Positions 51,354 through 60,576 of a stretch of DNA of 64,000 nucleotides are shown here, one piece after another. A model generated the notes under the pieces. It was not told where the DNA came from and made no database searches. It saw nothing but the letters and a program-made list of their open reading frames with translations. Source of the stretch: JANJUB01 sp040081075 (GTDB taxonomy: Bacteria; Armatimonadota; Fimbriimonadia; Fimbriimonadales; Fimbriimonadaceae). Each line of letters opens with the position of its first letter. Position 1 is the first letter of the stretch. The position numbers were made by a program, and so were the translations under genes. The stretch is from the NCBI GenBank assembly GCA_040081075.1, contig JBEBHJ010000004.1, positions 33,842 through 97,841 of the forward strand, given 5' to 3'.

Positions 51354-51562
51354 GCGGCCTTGGGGTTGTTTACGTCGAGCTGAGAACACTGAAGGATCCG
51401 GGCGAGTTTTCGTAAAACCGCCCGGCTCACTTCGTTATCTGCATCCGGAGAATTGAGACATCGAGACATTAACTCCCAGGCTTCTTCCTGGGAGATTACT
51501 AAGAAAAGTTCTTCATCTCGCCCCATGACGATAGAATGATCGGCAGTTCCATGTGCGTTCAT
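51350..51562 (-). CDS. Small soluble protein, function unknown
   Basis: 70 residues (58 from the second Met), EELFLVISQEEAWELMSRCLNSPDADNEVSRAVLRKLARIL: one strand, then two or three helices, acidic, no membrane segment. It converges with the DUF6754 operon and its stop is shared with that of the last gene. The amino-acid make-up is normal for a real protein, but the ribosome binding site is weak and no family is recognised. Confidence 0.45.
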   Translation of the reverse strand: MNAHGTADHSIVMGRDEELFLVISQEEAWELMSRCLNSPDADNEVSRAVLRKLARILQCSQLDVNNPKAA

Positions 51563-51644
51563 AAGCCCGTTTTTTTAACAGGCCCATGAATTTGTGCGAG
51601 TTGGCATAGACATGCTCGCAAATATGCCGATAACATAGTAGAAA

Positions 51645-52271
51645 GTGATTTCGGAGAATTCGCTCAATCATAAGATTGCGGGGTATGCACGTCGGTTAGA
51701 CGTTGATCCTCCTCAATTGCGCATCGTCAATGGCAAGGGGAAAGACCCTCTTGGCGTTCGCTTTGTTGGGAACGTGTTGCGCATCACCAGCCGTGCGATG
51801 GAAGAACTATCCGAATCAGAGCTCGACTTTGGAATTGCTCTAAGTTTCGCAAAACGGATCCGCCCAAGCCTCGATAGCGCGATCTTTGCGGTTGGACCAT
51901 TGTTGATCTTCGCCGGGTTTGGGATTGCGATCTTGCTTGCCCAAAGGGACTTCTTTGTAGATAACTTCCTTCTCGGGTTTGGTGTGATGTTTGGGATGAC
52001 GATGATCGGCTACATCATTGGCTCCTTCGTGGTCAATTCAACCCTTGACAAGCACCGCGTCGATGTTTATCATGAAGCTTTGCTCCTAACTGGAAACGCC
52101 TCGGCCGCGGAAACATATCTGATTCGCTGTCAAACCGAACACATCATGGGCGTTCGCCGCCGAATGTCTCAAAAGGAACGCGAAAACCTGGATCGTGATT
52201 TGTTGACATTGCGCGATGCGGCAAAACGGTTGGGGATTGTTCACCGTAAAGTGGTTCCTCAGTTCGATTAG
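51645..52271 (+). CDS. M48 peptidase-like membrane protein lacking HEXXH
   Basis: 208 residues from a GTG start. Layout follows an M48/HtpX-type protein: a helix and strand (AGYARRLDVDPPQLRIVNG), VLRITSRAMEELSESELDFGIALSFAKRI where M48 enzymes have the v-lStglL--L---EL-aVlAHE--H block, two membrane helices (AVGPLLIFAGFGIAILLA, FGVMFGMTMIGYIIGSFVV), then KHRVDVYHEALLLTGN, similar to the ExxAD-xA---tG segment. At the zinc site L66, S67 and K70 replace His, Glu and His, so no peptidase activity is expected. The mnmE gene follows 13 bases later. Confidence 0.5.
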   Translation: MISENSLNHKIAGYARRLDVDPPQLRIVNGKGKDPLGVRFVGNVLRITSRAMEELSESELDFGIALSFAKRIRPSLDSAIFAVGPLLIFAGFGIAILLAQRDFFVDNFLLGFGVMFGMTMIGYIIGSFVVNSTLDKHRVDVYHEALLLTGNASAAETYLIRCQTEHIMGVRRRMSQKERENLDRDLLTLRDAAKRLGIVHRKVVPQFD

Positions 52272-52284
52272 CCATACTCATAGC

Positions 52285-53580
52285 ATGCGCCTTGGCGAAA
52301 CGATAGTAGCGCCCATCACCGCTCTCGGCGGCCCCGTAGCCATCGTTCGGCTTAGTGGTCCCGATAGCGTGAAGATTGCCCAATCTGTCTTTCATGCACT
52401 ACCCGCAGAGCCGCAATCGCACCGTGCCTATTACGGACAATTTCAACACGGAGATGATGGTTATTGTATTGTCTTTGAAGAGGGACGCAGCTACACCGGC
52501 GAATCTTCTGTTGAACTCTTTGTTCACGGTTCTACCGCCTCAGTCAGGGCGCTGCTCGAGGGATGCTTGCTTGCCGGGGGGCGAAGGGCCAAACCAGGCG
52601 AGTTCACATGGAGGGCCTTTGCAAATGGTCGGATTGACCTCTCTCAAGCCGAGGCCGTCCGGGACACGATTGAATCCCAATCCGACCTCGAATTGAGGAT
52701 CGCAAACTTGTTGCGCGAGGGAACCCTTCGCGCTCGGATCGCTGATTTGCTTGCAATCCTCAACCGGACGCTTGGCGGAATCGAGGCGAGCGTGGACTTC
52801 GGTGAAGAGATTGGTGAATTTGATCGGGAAAGCGGGTGCGTTTCTCTGGGTGAAGTTGTCACAGAATCGAGTCGTTTGCTTGAGACAGCCTCTTCGGGCC
52901 GAATTCTTCGGCGCGGATTCAGAGTTGCTCTCGCCGGACTTCCTAACGCTGGCAAGTCTAGCCTCCTGAATGCGCTCCTGAAGTCGAATCGTGCCATCGT
53001 GACGCAGGAGCCGGGTACCACTCGGGATTATCTTGAGGAACGCGCTGAAATACAAGGCGTTCCGTGTGTATTGGTTGACACAGCGGGACTTCGTGATGCA
53101 ACAAACGTGGCCGAAGCCGAAGGAGTCATAAGATCGCGGGAGATTCTGGCTAGCGCCGATCTTGTTCTGTACCTTTACGATGGTTCCCTGGGCTTACAGC
53201 CCGAGGACGAAGTGGAGTTGGCTCGCCTTGGCGACCCAGTTCTTGTCTCGACCAAGGCTGATCTTTCTCCCCAGGCGGGTCGGCTTGCGGTGTCGAGCAT
53301 AACCGGCGCTGGTTTGGCCGAGCTGCAGGATCTGATTGTCAAACGGTGCCAGTTCGTCGATTGTGATGGAATTTTCATTAAGGATCGGCACATTCATCCG
53401 CTTGAGCGTGCTAAAACCTCGGTAGAACTAGCCATAACTGCTCTGCAGTGCGATTTGCCAAGTGATTTGGCCGTTACCGCTCTACGCGAGGCAATTCACT
53501 CGTTTGGAGAGATTACCGGCGAATCCGCCAGCGAAGATATGATCGAACGGATGTTCGCCGACTTTTGCATCGGCAAGTAG
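52285..53580 (+). CDS. mnmE: tRNA modification GTPase MnmE
   Basis: 431 residues from MRLGETIVAPIT; the open frame is longer upstream but the start is fixed by the family's opening DTIxAxxTxxG. With MnmG it makes the cmnm5 modification at U34 of tRNA. The folate-binding N-domain has GEFTWRAFANGRIDLSQAEAV, the inserted G domain GLPNAGKSSLLNAL, TTRDYLEE and DTAGLRD, and the C-terminus ends FCIGK with the catalytic Cys. The G4 motif reads STKADL, a relaxed NKxD. Just upstream of ppa. Confidence 0.95.
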   Translation: MRLGETIVAPITALGGPVAIVRLSGPDSVKIAQSVFHALPAEPQSHRAYYGQFQHGDDGYCIVFEEGRSYTGESSVELFVHGSTASVRALLEGCLLAGGRRAKPGEFTWRAFANGRIDLSQAEAVRDTIESQSDLELRIANLLREGTLRARIADLLAILNRTLGGIEASVDFGEEIGEFDRESGCVSLGEVVTESSRLLETASSGRILRRGFRVALAGLPNAGKSSLLNALLKSNRAIVTQEPGTTRDYLEERAEIQGVPCVLVDTAGLRDATNVAEAEGVIRSREILASADLVLYLYDGSLGLQPEDEVELARLGDPVLVSTKADLSPQAGRLAVSSITGAGLAELQDLIVKRCQFVDCDGIFIKDRHIHPLERAKTSVELAITALQCDLPSDLAVTALREAIHSFGEITGESASEDMIERMFADFCIGK

Positions 53581-53597
53581 TCCGGTATTCTTTTACC

Positions 53598-54110
53598 ATG
53601 TCGCTTTTGAACGTCAAGATCGGTCCGAACGCCCCTAACACATTTAACACGGTCATCGAGATCCCAAAGGGAAGCACCAACAAATATGAGTTGGATAAGG
53701 AATCGGGCTTGTTACGTCTAGATCGCGTCCTCTACTCGCCGTTGTTCTATCCCTTCGACTACGGGTTTATCCCACAGACTCACTATCTTGACGGTGACGC
53801 GATTGACTGTTTGGTGATGTCGATGCATCCCACTTTTCCCGGTTGTATCGTTGAGGCTCGTGCCATCGGCGTGCTTGAAATGCGGGACGATAAGGGTCCG
53901 GATGAAAAGGTTCTTTGCGTTGCCGTGATGGATCCACGATTTAACAACCGAAAGTCGCTGAATGACCTTAACCCCCACACGTTGAAGGAAATCATCCACT
54001 TCTTCGAGGTTTACAAAACTTTGGAAGACAAGGAAGTTGAAGTTTTAGGATGGAAGGATGTGCCCGAGGCCATCCAGATCATCGAGCAATATCGAACCGA
54101 TCGATCATAG
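53598..54110 (+). CDS. ppa: Inorganic pyrophosphatase (family I)
   Basis: 170 residues from MSLLNVKIG. It hydrolyses pyrophosphate to phosphate in the cytoplasm. VIEIPKGSTNKYELDKESG, DRVLYSPLFYPFDYGFIPQT, and the metal-binding DGDAIDCLVM (D-x-D-x-x-D) are complete, as is the C-terminal FFEVYK. Its tail overlaps the pseudopilin gene on the other strand by 6 bases. Confidence 0.96.
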   Translation: MSLLNVKIGPNAPNTFNTVIEIPKGSTNKYELDKESGLLRLDRVLYSPLFYPFDYGFIPQTHYLDGDAIDCLVMSMHPTFPGCIVEARAIGVLEMRDDKGPDEKVLCVAVMDPRFNNRKSLNDLNPHTLKEIIHFFEVYKTLEDKEVEVLGWKDVPEAIQIIEQYRTDRS

Positions 54111-54773
54111 TGAGACTGCCCAGGCATCGTCAAGCTGACTTCGGCTCAAGTTCTTTGCGTGAAAGTCGCCAAAGACCACGTTGTATCTAAAATTTCTAAT
54201 CTTGTTGAAATATGAGTTGTTATCGTCGGAAAGGCTGAGGGCAGAGCTACTGCCGTGCCAATGGCCGGCGCCATCAAACATCACATTTATCTGGGCTGGT
54301 AGCTCAAAAGAGGTCCCGGTTAACACGCGAAACGCGATCTCGGTACGGAAGAGATAGCTCGACCCATATTGCCCATAAATCGAAGGATTTGTCGCGAAGA
54401 CATCAGGGAAGTGGTTATCTAGAACCTGCGTACCGGTGTCGCTGGGGCATTTGAAAATTTCTTTTGATTTAGCATAAGGTTGCAAAGCGTCTTGCATCAG
54501 CGGCATCGCGTTAATAATTGCCTGCCACTGGGGTTGATGGTTCCATATCTGCTGCGCATATTTATCGCTCGCATCCACCGCGTACGGATACACGTCGTCG
54601 CTATCCGCCATGTACAACACAATAGACTTCCCGATCTGGCTGAGATTACTCAGACAAGTCGTCTTCTTGGCGGCTTCCTTTGCCCGTCCAAAAACGGGAA
54701 ACAGGATGGCCGCGATGATTGCTATGATGGCAATCACTACGAGCAACTCAATAAGCGTAAAGGCGCGTCGCAT
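54105..54773 (-). CDS. DUF1559-like pseudopilin (prepilin N-terminal signal)
   Basis: 222 residues from MRRAFTLIELLVVIAIIAIIAAILFPVF. AFTLIE is the prepilin peptidase/N-methylation signature, with Glu5 of the mature protein present. AKEAAKKTTCLSNLSQIGKSIVLYMADSDDVYP follows as in the armatimonad/planctomycete pseudopilin family. The C-terminus has FRYNVVFGDFHAK, a version of the H/DGH motif. An ATG ten codons upstream would add a 10-residue leader. Export and assembly by a type II/IV pilus system are family-based inference. Confidence 0.88.
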   Translation of the reverse strand: MRRAFTLIELLVVIAIIAIIAAILFPVFGRAKEAAKKTTCLSNLSQIGKSIVLYMADSDDVYPYAVDASDKYAQQIWNHQPQWQAIINAMPLMQDALQPYAKSKEIFKCPSDTGTQVLDNHFPDVFATNPSIYGQYGSSYLFRTEIAFRVLTGTSFELPAQINVMFDGAGHWHGSSSALSLSDDNNSYFNKIRNFRYNVVFGDFHAKNLSRSQLDDAWAVSL

Positions 54774-54830
54774 TACCCATAGTTTACGTGTTGGATCGCT
54801 CATTTTATCGCACGATTCAATGCAATTCGC

Positions 54831-56147
54831 ATGAATTTCGGTACCCTTATGCCTGTGATTGACCGCTATTGCACGCCCGCTATGACCGCCATTTGGTCTC
54901 GACAAGCCAAGTATCAGACATGGAAAGACGTTGAGATAGCGATTTGCCGAGCCCATGAAGAGTTCGGAAACATTCCTCCCGGAACGACCTCAATCATCGA
55001 ATCTCGTTCTTCATTCACGCTCGAAAGATGCGATGAAATTGAGCAAGAGACACGCCACGACTTGATGGCATTCGTGCGAAATCTCGCTGAGACAACCGGG
55101 CCTGAAGGACGATACATCCATTTTGGCGTTACGAGCTACGATGCAATCGACACCGCTCTTGGCGTGATGCTGAGAAATTCGTGCGACGTACTCTTGGAAA
55201 GCTCAGACAACCTTGGGAAAGAAATTGCAAGGCTGGCCAAAGAACACGCCAGCACCCCGTGCATTGGTCGGACTCACGGCATTCACGCTGAGCCCATCAC
55301 ATTTGGTTTCAAGTGTGCGAACTGGTATGCCGAGCTTTCCCGAAATCAAGATCGGCTGCGCCAATGTCGTGAGGATATCGCGGTCGGGAAGGTAAGCGGT
55401 GCCGTCGGAATTCACGCGCATACCGACCCTAAGTTGGAGACCAGAGTCTGCGAGCTTCTTGGACTTAAAGCGGATCCAGCGAGCACACAAATCATCAATC
55501 GAGACCGGCACGCCAACCTTTTGAACACTCTGGCACTGATGGGTGCGGGTTTGGAGAGAATCGCCACTGAACTTCGTAATCTCCAGCGAACTGAGATTCT
55601 TGAGGTTCAAGAAGCGTTTGCCAAGGGCCAGACTGGCTCAAGTGCGATGCCCCACAAACGCAATCCGTGGAACAGCGAAACTGTTTGCGGCCTATCTCGG
55701 CTTTTAAGGGCCAATGCCCACGCTATGCTCGAATCGGTCGCCACTTGGCACGAGCGAGACCTGACGAACTCCTCGCTTGAACGGATCGTGTTTCCCGACT
55801 CTTGTCAACTCCTCGATTTCATGCTGAAGCGCATGACGAACATCCTTGGCGGCCTAGTTGTTTTCCCCGAGAACATGATGGGGAATTTAAGGAAGATGGG
55901 TGACCTCGTGTTTAGTGAACACGTAATGGTGGCTTTAATTGCGAAGGGTTTGGCTAGGGAAGATGCCTACAAGGTTGCACAACGAAATGCCGCCAAGGCC
56001 TGGGAGGGTGAAGACTTTAAGTCCGCCGTCGCACGTGATGTTGACGTGTTAGCGAATCTGAGCCCGGCCGAAGTCGAGGAACTCTTTAGCTTGGAACATC
56101 ATTTGAGTAATGCTGCCCACACGCTCAGGGCTGTTGGAATTGAATAA
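54831..56147 (+). CDS. purB: Adenylosuccinate lyase
   Basis: 438 residues (432 if the Met beginning MPVIDRY is the start). It performs two steps of purine synthesis: SAICAR to AICAR and adenylosuccinate to AMP. HFGVTSYDAIDTAL, CIGRTHGIHAEPITFG, and the signature GSSAMPHKRNP (about residue 268-278) are complete, as are NSSLERIVFPDS and the C-terminal NMGDLVFSEHV-like block. Monocistronic, divergent from the pseudopilin gene with 57 bases between. Confidence 0.96.
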   Translation: MNFGTLMPVIDRYCTPAMTAIWSRQAKYQTWKDVEIAICRAHEEFGNIPPGTTSIIESRSSFTLERCDEIEQETRHDLMAFVRNLAETTGPEGRYIHFGVTSYDAIDTALGVMLRNSCDVLLESSDNLGKEIARLAKEHASTPCIGRTHGIHAEPITFGFKCANWYAELSRNQDRLRQCREDIAVGKVSGAVGIHAHTDPKLETRVCELLGLKADPASTQIINRDRHANLLNTLALMGAGLERIATELRNLQRTEILEVQEAFAKGQTGSSAMPHKRNPWNSETVCGLSRLLRANAHAMLESVATWHERDLTNSSLERIVFPDSCQLLDFMLKRMTNILGGLVVFPENMMGNLRKMGDLVFSEHVMVALIAKGLAREDAYKVAQRNAAKAWEGEDFKSAVARDVDVLANLSPAEVEELFSLEHHLSNAAHTLRAVGIE

Positions 56148-56244
56148 GAACCGAACATAATCGCCCCGTTTCGTAGCTGTGGTTCCTCTTAACGCGCTGA
56201 CAACATAGACGAGTGTATACTAGTTCTTCCGAAAGGAAACTACT

Positions 56245-56739
56245 ATGGAAACAGCACAGAAACTAGACACAAAAGCAATCATCGCCGGTTGGACCCATGC
56301 GATGACTGACATGTATTGCAAAGACCTCAAGGCCATGACCGACGAGCAGTTCGTATGTGCACAGCCAGGAAAGGCTCGCTCCGCGAGCGCTTTGACCGCT
56401 GATGCCTTGTCGATGGCCATTTATGCCACGAACCTTCTGACCGATCCTTCAACTGAGTTTCAAATGGAAGCAGATATGAACCGACTTGTTGGTGAAATGA
56501 CGACAATCGAGGAAGCGGTTCGAGTTGTATCAGAGACCGGCGCGGCTCTGTCACAAGCGATTGGATCGGCATCGGATGAGAAGCTTGCTGAGATCATGAC
56601 TCCACCCTGGGGCGGCCCATCAATGCCAATGTTCTTATTTGTGAACATCGCGGCAAACCACCTCTGGTACCACGACGGACAGATCAACTTCATCCAAGCT
56701 ATGAACGGCGACGAAGCCGTCCACTGGATGGATCAGTAA
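56245..56739 (+). CDS. DinB-superfamily protein
   Basis: 164 residues, a four-helix DinB/YfiT-like fold. The last helix holds NIAANHLWYHDGQINFIQ, in which the His residues fit the metal positions of DinB proteins (HxxxHxxQ). GAALSQAIGSASDEKLAE lies in the helix before it. Most members are metal-dependent thiol or glutathione-type transferases of unknown substrate. GAAAGGAAACTACT precedes the ATG, a good ribosome binding site. The frame is complete and stands alone. Confidence 0.75.
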   Translation: METAQKLDTKAIIAGWTHAMTDMYCKDLKAMTDEQFVCAQPGKARSASALTADALSMAIYATNLLTDPSTEFQMEADMNRLVGEMTTIEEAVRVVSETGAALSQAIGSASDEKLAEIMTPPWGGPSMPMFLFVNIAANHLWYHDGQINFIQAMNGDEAVHWMDQ

Positions 56740-56798
56740 AGTCTGGCGATCGCTCTGTAGACCTTTGTAGCTTGAACATTATCACCGCATAGGTCTGA

Positions 56799-56825
56799 GA
56801 TTGGCTCGGCTAGCCCGAGCCAATC
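56799..56825. terminator. Perfect hairpin between convergent genes
   Basis: An 11-bp stem, GATTGGCTCGG with CCGAGCCAATC, around a 5-base loop lies between the DinB-like gene and the convergent stalk-domain gene. There is no T-run, so it may be a weak bidirectional terminator. Confidence 0.5.
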
Positions 56826-56828
56826 AAT

Positions 56829-58451
56829 TTATCCCTTTAGCTTCACGCTCGTGGCGTCCGCCGCTTTGCCTTGCGGATCAATCGCAGTAGCTGTAACGGT
56901 GTACTCGGTGTTGGAGCCTTTTAAGGTGAGTCCCGTATCTAGTGCATCGGTTTTCCAATTGCCGCTTGCGTCCGCGGTTACCGTAACATCCGCCAAATTG
57001 CCGTTAACTCGCAACGAGTTAAGCATGGTTGTGGCATAGCTTAGCCGAATATTAACCTTCACTCCCGGGAGGGCCGTGCCGGTGACCACAATGTTTCCGC
57101 TGACTTTGTCACCAGCTTTGTGAGAGGTAATCGTCGCCGGCCCAAATGTCTTTGACCCGACTCTTGCAATGCGCTTCACGGCTTCGGTCGTAAAGGTTGT
57201 GCCGCTTGGCAACGTAATGGTCGCGATCACCTTGTCATCGTTAAAAGTGTCGCCATCCTTTAGCTGGTACACGCCTCGGAACACACCCGCCGGAGACTCT
57301 TTCAACGGTAAATCTTTGATCACTCCGTTCGAAGACGACAGCGTGACCTTTGAACCCGACTCAGTGTCCAGTCGGAAGCTAATCTTGCCCTTTGGCTCTA
57401 CGCCTTGTCGGGCGGTGTGATCAAAGATAGTCACCTTGCCCGCAGTTGCATTGATGACGTCGAAATTCCACGTCATATCGGCAGCATTGCCGGCTAGGTC
57501 AACAAGATGAACTGTCACCGCAATCTTTTGCTTCGGAAGTGCCTCGGTTGGACGGTAGAAGATGAAGTCTGGGTTGATGGCAGCGCCTTTCTTGGTAACA
57601 TCCACACCATTGACTTTCATGGTGATTGCCTTCAAATCGAGGCCGCTTCCGCTATCCGAGTACAGCAAAGAGATGTCGGGGGTGCTCGTATTCACCGGCC
57701 CCGAAGGAACGGGAGTTTTAGCCGTCGGAGCTGACGTATCGGCGGAGATCGTTCGAGCCGCCTGAATGAGCTTCTCCGAGGTTCCAACCACAAGGCGCCC
57801 AATAACGCTGGACTCCCTAAGGTAAACATCGTTACCCGGCGTCGTTTTGCCAGTGTAGGTGCCCGCTGGCCCCTCGGTGAGTTTGACTTCTCCGGTCATG
57901 CCGCTGATCAAAACGCTTGCTTGCCCGCCTGGTGTGCCCATGAGCTTGAACTCGGCGCTTGACCCCGACTTCATCCAAACCGGCGCATCAACTTGAAAAC
58001 CCGTGATAGAAACGTTGCCGGTCTGATTGCCATTACCGCCGGTAGTTATGGTGATGGTCGAGCTGGCGGCGTCCCACTTTATGTCGGCACCGAGGCTCTC
58101 GCCCATGAATCGCAACGGAACCATAGTCGTTCCACTGATCATCTGAGCGGGCACGTCCAACGTCTTGGATTGTCCATTCACCACTGCCGCCGTGCTTCCA
58201 ATGGTGAGCGTCAGGTCAATGTTGCCCTTTTGGGCCGAAATGCGCTTGGTTTTGCCGTCGTAACCTACTTGGGCGCCCAACTTCTCCATGACGCCCCGAA
58301 GCGGCACCAAGACCCTTCCACCAACCATTTGTGGTCCGGTGCCAGTGAAATTAACCGGCGCCCCGTCAACGGTCACACGAATTGTTTGGGCGATCGAGGC
58401 AGTGATGAGAGAAATGAAAAGGGCAGGGCCCACAAGGCGAAAAACCTTCAT
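56829..58451 (-). CDS. Exported protein with copper-amine-oxidase-N-like stalk domain and Ig-like domains
   Basis: 540 residues, signal peptide (FRLVGPALFISLITASIAQ). Two stalk repeats lie at about 22-140: IRVTVDGAPVNFTGTGPQMVGGRVLVPLRGVMEKLGAQVGYD and the matching SKTLDVPAQMISGTTMVPLRFMGESLGADIKWD, the Cu_amine_oxidN1 family, which binds the cell surface and not copper. Beta-sandwich domains follow (SVIGRLVVGT, KTPVPSGPVNTSTPDISLLYSDSG, KVTLSSSNGVIKDLPL), and the C-terminus resembles bacterial Ig (VNIRLSYATTMLNSLRV). Probable envelope or matrix protein. Confidence 0.8.
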   Translation of the reverse strand: MKVFRLVGPALFISLITASIAQTIRVTVDGAPVNFTGTGPQMVGGRVLVPLRGVMEKLGAQVGYDGKTKRISAQKGNIDLTLTIGSTAAVVNGQSKTLDVPAQMISGTTMVPLRFMGESLGADIKWDAASSTITITTGGNGNQTGNVSITGFQVDAPVWMKSGSSAEFKLMGTPGGQASVLISGMTGEVKLTEGPAGTYTGKTTPGNDVYLRESSVIGRLVVGTSEKLIQAARTISADTSAPTAKTPVPSGPVNTSTPDISLLYSDSGSGLDLKAITMKVNGVDVTKKGAAINPDFIFYRPTEALPKQKIAVTVHLVDLAGNAADMTWNFDVINATAGKVTIFDHTARQGVEPKGKISFRLDTESGSKVTLSSSNGVIKDLPLKESPAGVFRGVYQLKDGDTFNDDKVIATITLPSGTTFTTEAVKRIARVGSKTFGPATITSHKAGDKVSGNIVVTGTALPGVKVNIRLSYATTMLNSLRVNGNLADVTVTADASGNWKTDALDTGLTLKGSNTEYTVTATAIDPQGKAADATSVKLKG

Positions 58452-58499
58452 ATCTAAATTCTACTTGATTGCAGCGTAAGCTTCGGAGCTTGAAGGGCC

Positions 58500-59750
58500 T
58501 TAACCGCCGAACATGCCCTTCGTGTCGTCCTTGATCGGACCGAACTTGTTGCCGTTCAAGTCGTTAGCTCCTAGTTTCGTATTCTTCGCGCTTTTCATCA
58601 AGTAAATGCCGTAGTCTTGGGTCTTTACCGCCTGATCATCCCAGCATTTGTTGCCAGTAAGCTCATTATTATCCGAGGTTCCTGTCCGGGCCATCACTCT
58701 AATGCCACCCTTTGCGGCTCGTTCCCCCCATTGCTTTAGGCGATCTTGATTGTTGTTGTAAGCTTCGTTCTTTAGGACTTTACAATAGGATGCTTCCCAA
58801 AGCACGATTCCGTTGGTGTTGTTGTATCCTGCCTTGTTCTTTTCAACCAAAATGCCTTTGGACCGAATGACCGCAATTCCAACATCGCCTCCGTGCTCAG
58901 CCACGTTTTCCGACACATTGCCGCCATCCACGTCGCAATACTCGACCAAGTCCGCGTTACCGCCCTGGGTGAAAGCTGTCTTGATGCCCTTTAAGCGGTT
59001 GCCTACCACGTCGATTTGTTTGTGGCGCTCTTTGCCTACGTTTTCGCCAATTTGAACGTAGATCAGGTGACCGGCCGTAGCTCCTGGTGAGCCAATGGCC
59101 CCCGGTGATCGTTTTATATCCCAAATGTCGTTGTTTAGAATTTGAACACGCTCGGAAGTGGTCGTCGCACTGCCTTGCAACCACACGCCGTACTGCATCA
59201 GATCGTGCATTGTGTTTTGTTCAAACTTCAGATCTCGGCTATTCCCGAGCGCGTGAATCGCGACGTAACCTTTCTCAAAATCACAATTTGTCACACTCAC
59301 ATTGGTCGAATCCTTGAGTCGCAGAAGTGCAGAAGAACGTTTGGCATTCTTCGAGAGTTTGCATTGAACTAGGCTGAATTTATCGACTTCGCTTAATGCG
59401 AGAAGGGAGTTGAAGTCGCCAGTTAGGCCCTCAAAGTCGATGCCACAAACCGTGACGCCCGTGGTTTTCGAACTGATCACGCCTGTCGTCCCGCTTGAAG
59501 GCGTATCGAGTTTTACGATGGCTGATTTCGCTTGATCGGAAGATTTGAGTGTCAGGTTTGACCTCAAAGTCAGAGGAGCCTTAACGCGGTACGTCTTTCC
59601 GGCCGCTAAAACCACGGTTCCGCCCTTTGCCAGGGCCTGTGAGAACGCAATTGTATCATCGGTCACACCATCTGCCTTGGCGCCGAAGCTTTCTGGAGTG
59701 ATCTCGGATTGTAATCCGCCGAGAAGGCAAAGGGAAACTAAAAACGTCAT
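58500..59750 (-). CDS. Exported right-handed parallel beta-helix protein (pectate-lyase-like)
   Basis: 416 residues with a short signal peptide (MTFLVSLCLLGGLQ). SFGAKADGVTDDTIAFSQALAKGGTVVLAAGKTYRV is the start of Pectate_lyase_3/GH28-like beta-helix proteins. Repeated coils such as VTNCDFEKGYVAIHALGNSRDLKFEQNTMHDLMQYGVWL and NTNGIVLWEASYCKVLKNEAYNNN follow. No catalytic residues could be assigned, so lyase, epimerase or a binding protein are all possible. It lies 48 bases upstream of the stalk-domain gene on the same strand. Confidence 0.75.
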   Translation of the reverse strand: MTFLVSLCLLGGLQSEITPESFGAKADGVTDDTIAFSQALAKGGTVVLAAGKTYRVKAPLTLRSNLTLKSSDQAKSAIVKLDTPSSGTTGVISSKTTGVTVCGIDFEGLTGDFNSLLALSEVDKFSLVQCKLSKNAKRSSALLRLKDSTNVSVTNCDFEKGYVAIHALGNSRDLKFEQNTMHDLMQYGVWLQGSATTTSERVQILNNDIWDIKRSPGAIGSPGATAGHLIYVQIGENVGKERHKQIDVVGNRLKGIKTAFTQGGNADLVEYCDVDGGNVSENVAEHGGDVGIAVIRSKGILVEKNKAGYNNTNGIVLWEASYCKVLKNEAYNNNQDRLKQWGERAAKGGIRVMARTGTSDNNELTGNKCWDDQAVKTQDYGIYLMKSAKNTKLGANDLNGNKFGPIKDDTKGMFGG

Positions 59751-59788
59751 GTTTAGATTATACGTTTCTCGCCTGCCGCCATTACAGG

Positions 59789-60571
59789 CTAGTTGCGCGC
59801 CTTAACGTAGAGCGCACTCAATGTGTGATCGGAAATGATTGGGCCGAAACGGTGGCGATAGGCTTGGGTCAGCGCTATTTCGGCTTCATTCGTGCGTTCG
59901 CCCAAGTCCTGAGAAATCGGGGTGCCTCGACAGAACGCGCGCGCGGCGCTCTGAGGATCCGAATCCCCCCCTTTCACATTTACAACCTCAAAGGAAAAAT
60001 CTCTGAAGCCTGCGGTTTTCAGTGCCAAAGCAAACTCCACTTCGCCCGAAAAGCCAAATGGTCCATCGAAAGGTCGCGGTGTTCCTTCGGGAAGAAACGG
60101 CACGATTACATCCCTCGCGATGTGCGAAACTTCGTTTTCCTCAAGGGGCCGCCAAACTAACAAGTGCAGCATAGCATCGGGCGCGAGCACGCGCTTAGCT
60201 TCCCGCAGGGCTTGCGCTTTATCGGGAATGAACATGTACCCAAACTGGCACGCGACAGAGTCGAACAGGGCCTCAGCATACGGGAGTTTTTGGGCGTCCG
60301 CTACTTCAAATGCAATGGCCGAGCGCTCAAGTGCGCAGCGAGCTAACTCAATCATCCCAGGCTGAAGGTCGGTCGCGACGATCTCGCCCGTGCAAACACC
60401 CACCAATTCAGTGGTTAACGAGCCGGTTCCGCAGGCCAACTCCAAAATCCGCGAGGGATTCGATTCGCAAATCCGTGAAGCGAACCACCCTGCGAATGGA
60501 TCAAAAACCAGGGGCTGAAAATAGCGATGATAAGCCTCCGGAACGGACCCATCAAAGTGGACCTGGTCCAT
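59789..60571 (-). CDS. Class I SAM-dependent methyltransferase
   Basis: 260 residues from MDQVHFDGSVPEAYHRY; a start ten codons upstream would overlap the preceding gene. Motif I ILELACGTGSLTTEL, the acidic DLQPGMIELAR (motif II), ADAQKLPYAEALFDSVACQFGYMF (post-II) and LREAKRVLAPDAMLHL (motif III/IV) are typical of UbiE/COQ5-like enzymes. The substrate is not predictable. It follows the anchor-like membrane protein within 5 bases, so both are probably co-transcribed. Confidence 0.85.
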   Translation of the reverse strand: MDQVHFDGSVPEAYHRYFQPLVFDPFAGWFASRICESNPSRILELACGTGSLTTELVGVCTGEIVATDLQPGMIELARCALERSAIAFEVADAQKLPYAEALFDSVACQFGYMFIPDKAQALREAKRVLAPDAMLHLLVWRPLEENEVSHIARDVIVPFLPEGTPRPFDGPFGFSGEVEFALALKTAGFRDFSFEVVNVKGGDSDPQSAARAFCRGTPISQDLGERTNEAEIALTQAYRHRFGPIISDHTLSALYVKARN

Positions 60572-60576
60572 GGGTG

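Noticed and set aside
56190..56215. TATACT as a -10 for the DinB-like gene
   Set aside because: The nearest -35-like CTGACA is only 13 bases away, too close for a standard promoter.
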